Shown here piece after piece: positions 42,470-48,638 of a DNA stretch of 48,638 nt. The notes under the pieces were generated by a model. That model had not been told where the DNA came from. It did no database searches and saw only the letters and a list, made by a program, of their open reading frames with translations. Numbering within the stretch: position 1 is the stretch's first letter; each line of letters starts with the position of its first letter. The stretch covers positions 1 through 48,638 of the forward strand of contig NZ_JAAMQI010000027.1 in assembly GCF_013523165.1 (NCBI RefSeq), given 5' to 3'. This DNA comes from Pseudomonas entomophila (GTDB taxonomy: Bacteria; Pseudomonadota; Gammaproteobacteria; Pseudomonadales; Pseudomonadaceae). A program made the translations under genes and the position numbers.

Positions 42470-43930
42470 CTAGTTGAGGATGTAGTACCCATCATCGCAT
42501 TTGCGAATTCCAGCGCGCTTCTCCGGAGATAGCCCTTCCTGAATGATGTAATACAAGTCACGGAACACCGGGGATGTGGCAGCGATATAGCTATGGCCTA
42601 GGCCAAACAGCTCGCCCGCGACGGCAGTGACGTCTACCGTCGACAGCCCTGTCATAACAATGGGTGGATTAGCATCTCCCGCCCTAGGAAGTGCTTTCAC
42701 CGCTCTTGACACTTTTATAGCCCTGTCATCACGCGAGGCGTACAGCGTTACTTGGTCATAATGGCCAAACACTTTGGCAATTTGTTTGAATCGGCCCGTA
42801 TCGACATCGGGTGCAGCCAGTACTATCTGGCTAATCGGCGTTTCACCATCGGCTGTTTGCCAGCTCTCAAGGACAGCCAGAAGAGCCCGGTTGCCCATGC
42901 TGTGTGCGATGATATGAAGCTTGCGTAAACCGAGATTTCTTGTGACGGTGTGCAGGAATTCGCGAAGGTGTGCCACCGACCAGTCAATCGTAGCCTCGTC
43001 TGTTGGATAGCTGAGAACCCTACCACAGGACGCCCACGAGTAGCAGAGTTGCCGCCCAGAAAACTTGAGGTCATGGCAGAGCTGACTGGTGCGCCAAAGG
43101 GCTTCATCAAAAGTAACATTAAATCCGTGGATGAAAAGCAAGCCATCAGATTCATTCATCTCCGCTGACTCGATCCAGCTCTGCAAAGAAAGAGCTGTGA
43201 CCTTGTGGATCACAATGTGCAGGCTGGGATTTTCAGCCGTCGGGAAAAGCCTGAATTTTTTGGCCGGGCGTTCGATGTTCCCTTCCTTATGGACGTCAGG
43301 GATTGACACCTCTGATACGCCGTAAGTGATGCCTGCTTCATTTCGCTCGTCGCCAAATAGGGTTTTGCTCTGGATGTTGGTGTGGTTCCTGTCCGTGCCG
43401 AAAAAGATGCTATAGGTTGTGGCTTTCGGCGCCGTTACTCCAAATCCCTGAGATGTAAAGGGGGCAGAGTGAATTTTGCTAACTGGTTTTGGGAGTCCGC
43501 TTTGGATCTCCGACATTACAAGTGGTCGCGTGGATTCGAGCTCAGGGGAGTAGCGATCTATAGAGGAACGTCTCAAGACTCCAAATATGCCAGGTGGCAG
43601 TGTGATAGAGTCGTTCACCATTTGCTTGAAGCTGCGAGTTCTGACAAAACCGAAAAACTCAGCTTCTGACATGTTGTTCAGTCGGAACAGCAGCTCCTCA
43701 GATTGACGGGTCAGCCTGAGATCCTCGATGCGTGCTAACAGTCTTGCTAGAACCGTGAGGTTAGGCTTTTTTGTGCTGGCAGCCAACACGCTCTGAAACT
43801 CGTCGATAGGCGTGGAATGCCAGAGTCGATAGACTCCAATCGAGCTCACAATCCTGTCAGTAGCTTTATTGGCGTGGATGTTCAGCCGCAAAATTGCGGC
43901 TGCGAGTTTCAGATCCTCTGGCGTCCTCAT
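42470..43930 (-). CDS. DUF900-type alpha/beta hydrolase downstream of ietAS
   Basis: A 486-residue protein. The N-terminal 160 residues are helical and unknown; the C-terminal part is an alpha/beta hydrolase of the DUF900 type: strand-turn LLFIHGFNVTFDEAL (His268), nucleophile Ser344 in HIIAHSMGNRALL, VLAAPDVD and a His in GLGHSY. It may hydrolyse a lipid or ester. The ATG at 43930 with AGGA 6 bases upstream is the best supported start, but the frame is open to 44251, overlapping the subtilase gene, and a non-ATG start closer to 44148 is possible. It is the third gene of the minus-strand operon. Confidence 0.8.
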   Translation of the reverse strand: MRTPEDLKLAAAILRLNIHANKATDRIVSSIGVYRLWHSTPIDEFQSVLAASTKKPNLTVLARLLARIEDLRLTRQSEELLFRLNNMSEAEFFGFVRTRSFKQMVNDSITLPPGIFGVLRRSSIDRYSPELESTRPLVMSEIQSGLPKPVSKIHSAPFTSQGFGVTAPKATTYSIFFGTDRNHTNIQSKTLFGDERNEAGITYGVSEVSIPDVHKEGNIERPAKKFRLFPTAENPSLHIVIHKVTALSLQSWIESAEMNESDGLLFIHGFNVTFDEALWRTSQLCHDLKFSGRQLCYSWASCGRVLSYPTDEATIDWSVAHLREFLHTVTRNLGLRKLHIIAHSMGNRALLAVLESWQTADGETPISQIVLAAPDVDTGRFKQIAKVFGHYDQVTLYASRDDRAIKVSRAVKALPRAGDANPPIVMTGLSTVDVTAVAGELFGLGHSYIAATSPVFRDLYYIIQEGLSPEKRAGIRKCDDGYYILN

Positions 43931-44147
43931 TTTTTTCCTAGCAATCCTGTTCCATTCGTTCCTGAAAGCGCGGCGGGCCTTGAGCCTGGCGCTTAGGCAT
44001 GATGGCGAATTGTACACCGCCTCAGGGCTGCTCGGTCCAACCAATAAATGCCTAAACCGTTGCGATGGTCTGAAGGGCGGCCACAAACCGAGCACCTGAA
44101 TCAGGCGTGTACGGTACTGGACGTTCCTCAGGCTACAGTTGCGGATC

Positions 44148-46574
44148 TCAGCCAGTTGCCCGTTGGCGGGCTTCCAGTTGTGCCTGATTGCGTGCTTTAA
44201 CCTGCGCAGCGAGGACAGTTTCGATCTGGGTATAGAGCTGTGCCTCTTCATTGTCTCGATCGGCGACAGTTACCACCAGGGCGTACTGTTCCTTATCCAA
44301 AACGTCTGGATGATTCCAATCCCTGTCCGAGCGGGTCACAACGATGAACCATTTTTCTTTAGGGTCACGTTTTTTGAAAGTCCATCGTGAAGACTGAACG
44401 GTACCTTTGCTACGTAGCTGCGCAGAGATGTCACGGTTGCTGGTCATGTCGTCATTGCGAGTGGCTTCGTCCTTCTGATGGGCGTGGTTGAACGACTTCT
44501 GGACGTCCTCCAAAGATTCACCTTTTACCAGTCGATAGCTGATCTGCGTGGCGACGTACTCGATTCGAGTCGTTCGAACAGCAGGGGTGTAAGCCAAGGT
44601 GATGCTCAGCTCACGCTGCCCTCGGGATGAGCGAAGGAAAGAGGGTGGCAGAGGAAGCTCATAAAATTGGCTAGAATCTCGCTCAATAGCTTCTTCACAC
44701 ATCAGCACTACACAGTGGTCTGAAGAGCGGAACAGATCGCTGTCGCTGATCTGGCCATAGCCACCGACATCTCGAGCGATTTCGCGTTGCCAAGTGGCCT
44801 TATTCTTGTGGTAAGCCGTCTTCATTTCCTTGGGGAAGGTTGATTCCACTTCTGCCGGGAAGTAGGCGTGATTTACAAGCATGGCGCGAAGCAGGTTCGC
44901 CGACGCCTCTGGATACTCGTTCAGTAAACGTCCTGCCAAGTGAGTGACGTATGGCGCTGAGAAGCTCGTTCCACAGATTTCCTTGAAGACGGTATTGCCC
45001 CTAAATTCATTATTGAGTGTGAGTACGCCGAGCCCTCTGGTGCTGGGATCCCATTGCTCACCATCGCTGCGCATCGGGCTGGCAAGATTGCCACCAGGAG
45101 CAATGAGTTCAGGCTTGAGTGCTCCTTTCACCGATGGGCCGTGCCGTGTGAAAGGAGACGGCTGAGATTCGCTAGCTGGCGAAAGTTGATGAATGTTTGG
45201 GTACTTCAGGCTGTCCACAGTGGCGTTGTGGCGGGCGACGCTCCCTACCGTCAACACGTTCAGTGCCGGGGCCGGATCTATGATCACGCTTTGCGCATTC
45301 AGAAGGTAATCTGGATACTCTTCTCGCCAACTGTCAACCGGTACAGGTGGGTTCGTTGATCCGCGAAAGTTTCCGGTAGACACCACGAAAAGCACGTTAT
45401 GTTTTCGCGCAAGAACGTCAAGGATGTATGCTAACCCACGAATGTGCATACCATCATAGGGCGCATTCGCATTGCCCAGCGACAAGTTGAAAATTCTGCA
45501 GCCCAGACCGACGAAATGTTCAATGGCGTTGGTAAGCGTCGTTTCTACGGAATGTTCATCAAAAACAGCCTCGTCTGAGTGCTGGCACTTGCGCATCACC
45601 TTGGCGTTAAACAGCCAAAAAGCGGGGTGCCAGTAATTACCTTGATCGCAAGCCTCAACATCACCATAGAGTACAATCCCTGCAACTGCAGTACCATGCC
45701 CCGCCTCATCAAACTCATCCTGATCACGTACGAATGAGTGGCTTTCACCAATGGCCGAGCGCAGCAGTGGGTGATTGGTGTTGATGCCGCTATCTAATAT
45801 GCATACACGAGCAGCATCTGAATGCGGTGCAGGAATGTTGAGCGGAAGATCAGCAATATCACGGTTTAGTTGAGGAAAACTGATTCCGGTTTTAGGAATC
45901 AGATCTACCAGTCGAACGTCACGATGATTGAGGAGCTGATTAGCCTGAACTTGATTGACCTCCACGCGGTACATGAGAAGACTGTCTAGGCTAATGCGGT
46001 CAATTTGTCTCACCCTAATATCCTTCAGCCAAGCTTCAAACGTGGTGTGCGTTCTGAGGCGCATAGGGTGGTTGGCTGTGTGATAGGGCCAAAGCTCCAC
46101 ATCGAGACTGAATGTCGGCGTTTGAGGCAGGCCGTTGTTCTGAAGTGCCCAACTCTTGCGGTCTTCGGCAGACCAGCTGTCGATTCCCTCGATAGCGGTC
46201 AGGACTTGTTTATAGGTCAGGCTCTTATCTGCAACGCCCAATTTGCTGAGATGCTCTTGGAATTTCGCAAGGCCTTCTTCAGTAGCGAAAACGACGCATA
46301 GTTCCTTGCCCTCATGACTTACAAACTCTAGGCCATGCATATTAAGGTGATTAAAATTTAACGCGCCTTCGTAACGGATCTTCAAAACGTAGGTTGCATT
46401 GTCTTGGGAGGAGTTCTGCTTTTGGACTTGTGCTTTGGCTGTTGCGAAATAGCCATTCAGCTTTTGCCCATGACCCTTGAGGTCATCAAGCTTTCTCGGG
46501 GGTGGTGCCTTTCGCGTGCGGCGAGCGTTATTAAGCTGCTCGCGATTAATCGTAAGGTGTTTGTAGGTGGCCAA
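44148..46574 (-). CDS. ietS: Subtilase-family serine protease, IetS-like
   Basis: An 808-residue S8 family peptidase without a signal peptide, so probably cytoplasmic. The triad is Asp261 (CILDSGINTNHP), His293 (AGHGTAVAGI) and Ser537 (CGTSFSAPYV), with the oxyanion Asn402 in VVSTGNFRG. A 240-residue N-terminal region precedes the protease and a 250-residue tail follows. It is encoded 25 bases after an AAA+ ATPase, the layout of IetAS of plasmid pTiC58, a toxin-antitoxin pair also reported as anti-phage. In that pair the protease is the toxic part. The likely start is a TTG (46574) with AGGGA upstream; this is less certain than the rest. Confidence 0.85.
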   Translation of the reverse strand: MATYKHLTINREQLNNARRTRKAPPPRKLDDLKGHGQKLNGYFATAKAQVQKQNSSQDNATYVLKIRYEGALNFNHLNMHGLEFVSHEGKELCVVFATEEGLAKFQEHLSKLGVADKSLTYKQVLTAIEGIDSWSAEDRKSWALQNNGLPQTPTFSLDVELWPYHTANHPMRLRTHTTFEAWLKDIRVRQIDRISLDSLLMYRVEVNQVQANQLLNHRDVRLVDLIPKTGISFPQLNRDIADLPLNIPAPHSDAARVCILDSGINTNHPLLRSAIGESHSFVRDQDEFDEAGHGTAVAGIVLYGDVEACDQGNYWHPAFWLFNAKVMRKCQHSDEAVFDEHSVETTLTNAIEHFVGLGCRIFNLSLGNANAPYDGMHIRGLAYILDVLARKHNVLFVVSTGNFRGSTNPPVPVDSWREEYPDYLLNAQSVIIDPAPALNVLTVGSVARHNATVDSLKYPNIHQLSPASESQPSPFTRHGPSVKGALKPELIAPGGNLASPMRSDGEQWDPSTRGLGVLTLNNEFRGNTVFKEICGTSFSAPYVTHLAGRLLNEYPEASANLLRAMLVNHAYFPAEVESTFPKEMKTAYHKNKATWQREIARDVGGYGQISDSDLFRSSDHCVVLMCEEAIERDSSQFYELPLPPSFLRSSRGQRELSITLAYTPAVRTTRIEYVATQISYRLVKGESLEDVQKSFNHAHQKDEATRNDDMTSNRDISAQLRSKGTVQSSRWTFKKRDPKEKWFIVVTRSDRDWNHPDVLDKEQYALVVTVADRDNEEAQLYTQIETVLAAQVKARNQAQLEARQRATG

Positions 46575-46599
46575 TTACATCATCCCTGATTTTAGGTAG

Positions 46600-47586
46600 T
46601 TAATTTTTCCGAAGTCCTTCGCGGACAAGGGCGCTACGTAGTTCCTTGATAGTAAGGAACTCTTGGCCTCTCAAAATCATTCTCTTGACCGCCCTGCGCA
46701 CCACTCGCTCTAAATCAGCACCGCTTTTGCCCTCAAACTCTACAAGCAGTTCATCGTCATCCAATTCAAACTGTCGGCGAATGCCTCTGAGCTTAAGCTT
46801 GAGTAATAGCGTTAACTGGGAGCGGTTTGGGAGCGGGAATTCGATGGCCTCATCAAAGCGACGCCAGATAGCTGAGTCCAATATGTTTTCATGGTTGGTT
46901 GCAGCAAGGATCAAGCTTTTGCCATCGTAGGCATCCATCATTTGTAGTACTGCATTAACCACTCGGCGAAGTTCGCCATGCTCTGCACTGTCGCCCCGCT
47001 CTTTGCCAATTGCATCGAATTCATCGAAAAGCACAACAAGCGAATGATTGGCTATGAATTCGAATACTTTGCGCAGGTTGGCAGCGGTTTCGCCTAAAAA
47101 GGATGAAACCAGCGCATCCAGGCGAACTATAGCCAGAGGCTTGTCCAGTTCGAAAGCGACAACCTCGGCTGCCAAGGTCTTACCGCAACCAGGAGGCCCG
47201 AAGAAGATGACTTTTCCAGAGGGTCGCATTCCATAACTGCGTAGTATGTCAGAGCGGCGATGTTCCTCGAGCATCTCTTCAATCATTGCAGAACTAGTTT
47301 CGGGAAGTATTATCTCTTCCAGCGAGCGCTTCGGAGGACGGATGTCGAGCAGTGGAAGTCCACGTTCTTTGTCTGAAGGAATATCAAACTCAAACTTTGG
47401 CTTCCTCGGAGAAGGCTGTTTGTGTAGATCTCCACCGTATAGAATCTGTTCCAGATCGTTAGCAAGAAGATGATGTTGTTTCTGGCGCTCTTCTTCGATA
47501 ATTGCTTCAGATGCGCGGCGAAACGCCGCTGGATCACCTAGTGTGCCAGCCTTAAAAAGTTGCCTTAGAATTTTCCCATTAGCCAT
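46600..47586 (-). CDS. ietA: AAA+ ATPase, IetA-like
   Basis: A 328-residue classical AAA ATPase. Walker A is GPPGCGKT (130-137), Walker B VVLFDEFDA (184-192), sensor 1 ILAATNHEN and the arginine finger lies in SAIWRRFDEA. The N-terminal 120 residues are a partner domain. In IetAS the ATPase restrains or directs the subtilase. It is the first gene of the operon with AGGA 8 bases before the ATG. The lower GC and codon use differ from the core genes left of 21 kb, consistent with acquisition. Confidence 0.88.
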   Translation of the reverse strand: MANGKILRQLFKAGTLGDPAAFRRASEAIIEEERQKQHHLLANDLEQILYGGDLHKQPSPRKPKFEFDIPSDKERGLPLLDIRPPKRSLEEIILPETSSAMIEEMLEEHRRSDILRSYGMRPSGKVIFFGPPGCGKTLAAEVVAFELDKPLAIVRLDALVSSFLGETAANLRKVFEFIANHSLVVLFDEFDAIGKERGDSAEHGELRRVVNAVLQMMDAYDGKSLILAATNHENILDSAIWRRFDEAIEFPLPNRSQLTLLLKLKLRGIRRQFELDDDELLVEFEGKSGADLERVVRRAVKRMILRGQEFLTIKELRSALVREGLRKN

Positions 47587-47610
47587 TTTTAATTTCCTGC
47601 ACTAAAGAGT

Positions 47611-47633
47611 TTTATGAGCCGTTGGCTCATGAA
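47611..47633. promoter_or_regulatory. Palindrome upstream of ietA
   Basis: ATGAGCC-GTT-GGCTCAT (47614-47630) is a perfect 7-3-7 palindrome extended by a few imperfect bases on each side, 28 bases before the ietA start. It would fit an operator for autoregulation, or an RNA hairpin in the leader. No T run follows in either direction. Confidence 0.45.
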
Positions 47634-48075
47634 ACTAATCCTTGATCAAAATCGATCGAAGCAGTAGTGCGCTAGAAGGATAGGCAGATCTGAGCAAACA
47701 TTATCATGGACTCCATTCCGAATATATAGGTTCATCAAGCATTGATAACTTACTGATGAAGCTGTGAATATTTATTCGCTTCCTGCAATTAGCTTATCGG
47801 AATGATGGCATTATGTCCAGTGGCAGAGGCCCTAATTTATGTCATTTTGACATCATGCGACCATGCTCTTGAGGTCGGTATTCAGCTTGCCTAGCATAGG
47901 TGCTACGGTGACCATTTTGCTCGCTGTGTCCAAGCTATTGGAGGGAAGGCGGCTCTGGGCTCAAAAACCTATGATCGTCATCTCTTTACAAAAGGAAAGT
48001 CACCGTTCCGAGTTGATATAAATCAGACGAGCGGTTATGCAGGTTCGATCACAGGGAAGCAACGGATCGGCGGAG
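47634..48075. other. AT-rich 442-base region without a recognised gene
   Basis: This stretch between ietA and the transposase remnant is clearly richer in A and T than the surroundings and contains several promoter-like stretches (for example ATTATCATGG, GAATATTTATTCGC). No open frame with homology is seen. It likely holds the ietAS promoter and part of an old insertion. Confidence 0.5.
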
Positions 48076-48531
48076 CTAGACTCTGTACGAAAGAAGATGT
48101 CGCAAACACTGCATGGCACAAGCCAGTGAGAGCATAGCAGTGTGGCTTTTTGCGAGATTGTCGAGGCGCCGTGACGATCCAGCAGTTCTTTTCCAGCCAC
48201 CCAAACATACGCTCGATGACGTTGCGTTTACGGTATATGGGTTGGTCAAACAACCGGGCAGACCAGACCTGGGTTTTCGCTTCATTGGGCGCGGTGAAAT
48301 GACCAACTTCATCTGATAATAGTCACAGTAGCGCCGTAGCGCTTGGCTGTCGTAGCTTTTGTCGGCAAGCAGCCACTTGCATCGTTTGCACGGACGACCG
48401 CGACCGCTCGAAGGGACATTGACTTCGTCCAGGAGCGGCTGAGCATAAACGATGTCGCTGGCCTGACCGCCGGAGAGCAGGAAGCGTAGCAGTACACCTT
48501 GGGCATCACACAACGTAAGACCAATTAGCAA
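48076..48531 (-). pseudogene. IS5-family transposase, truncated and twice frameshifted
   Basis: The minus strand encodes the C-terminal half of a DDE transposase: FLLSGGQASDIVYAQPLLDE, then GRPCKRCKWLLADKSYDSQA (catalytic Asp in LADK.YD) and RPMKRKPRSGLPG. The expected LFDQPIYRKRNVIERMFGWL (with the catalytic Glu) is in a second frame, and the end RRLDNLAKSHTAMLSLACAM returns to the first. The N-terminal half is missing beyond about 48531. It is a dead remnant unless the two shifts are sequencing errors. Confidence 0.8.
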
Positions 48532-48591
48532 AAGCAGCAGTATGGCCCCAGCGTTGCGCCTAGACCTTCACAAGCGCCGGCCCCCGCTACC

Positions 48592-48638
48592 TCACACCTC
48601 ACTCATCTCCTCAACCCCCTGCAAAGCCCGATCACGAC
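48592..48638 (-). CDS. Partial gene: last 14 residues only
   Basis: The minus strand at the right edge reads RDRALQGVEEMSEV and a TGA at 48592. The frame is open to the edge. Its 3' end resembles the tail of the remnant at 22142 (VEEMSEV against IEEMSQT, with similar DNA across the stop). The product cannot be identified from so little sequence. Confidence 0.35.
   Translation of the reverse strand, partial: RDRALQGVEEMSEV

Noticed and set aside
1..48638. CRISPR arrays, rRNA and tRNA genes
   Set aside because: No regularly spaced repeats, and no tRNA or rRNA signature recognised on either strand. The only clustered repeats are REP elements and the graspetide core units.

Overview
The window looks like a chromosome segment of a Pseudomonas of the putida group. 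The evidence is high-GC coding sequence, a DUF3509 gene (a Pseudomonas-restricted family), putida-type REP palindromes built on GTAGGAGCGGCCCCTGTGCC, and the familiar housekeeping order folE / Smr protein / isochorismatase-like hydrolase / prmB / aroC. Species cannot be fixed from the sequence alone.

Layout. Positions 1-108 are the terminus of an IS3-family element that runs off the left edge. From about 300 to 22,030 lies core-type chromosome: a glutaredoxin-like protein, folE, an Smr-domain protein, a cysteine hydrolase, prmB, an alpha/beta hydrolase, aroC, an MFS transporter coupled to an acireductone-dioxygenase-like protein that has lost metal ligands, an ankyrin protein, a ZIP transporter, an LTA-synthase-family enzyme, rraB, two EamA exporters, a SLAC1/TDT transporter with a divergent LysR regulator, a DUF3800 protein, and small proteins. 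REP clusters sit in several of the intergenic gaps.

From about 22.1 kb to the right edge the character changes. GC is lower, codon use is less biased, and broken genes and IS fragments are frequent, as in an accessory region. It starts and ends with two similar 3' gene ends (stop codons at 22,142 and 48,592, same strand and frame). Inside are: an MFS/LysR pair with an isochorismatase gene broken by one in-frame TGA; a cation antiporter plus two glutathione transferases (one carrying two compensating frameshifts) in an overlapping operon; a LysR-controlled operon of split transketolase, LtnD-like dehydrogenase, MHS-type transporter and esterase; a phosphatase; an AraC/LysE pair; an IS66 remnant; and a highly structured leader in front of two DUF3077-type small genes.

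The most interesting stretch is 39.8-47.6 kb. It holds a compact graspetide (omega-ester RiPP) cluster: a 169-residue precursor with four copies of (E/Q)Lx-TKT-x4-E-x-DD, a MvdD-type ATP-grasp ligase, and an overlapping membrane protein. Convergent to it is an AAA+ ATPase / subtilase pair that matches the IetAS toxin-antitoxin and defence module, followed by a DUF900-type alpha/beta hydrolase. Several characterised graspetides inhibit serine proteases, so a protease-based defence module beside a graspetide cluster is a notable, untested association. The right end is a decayed IS5-family transposase.
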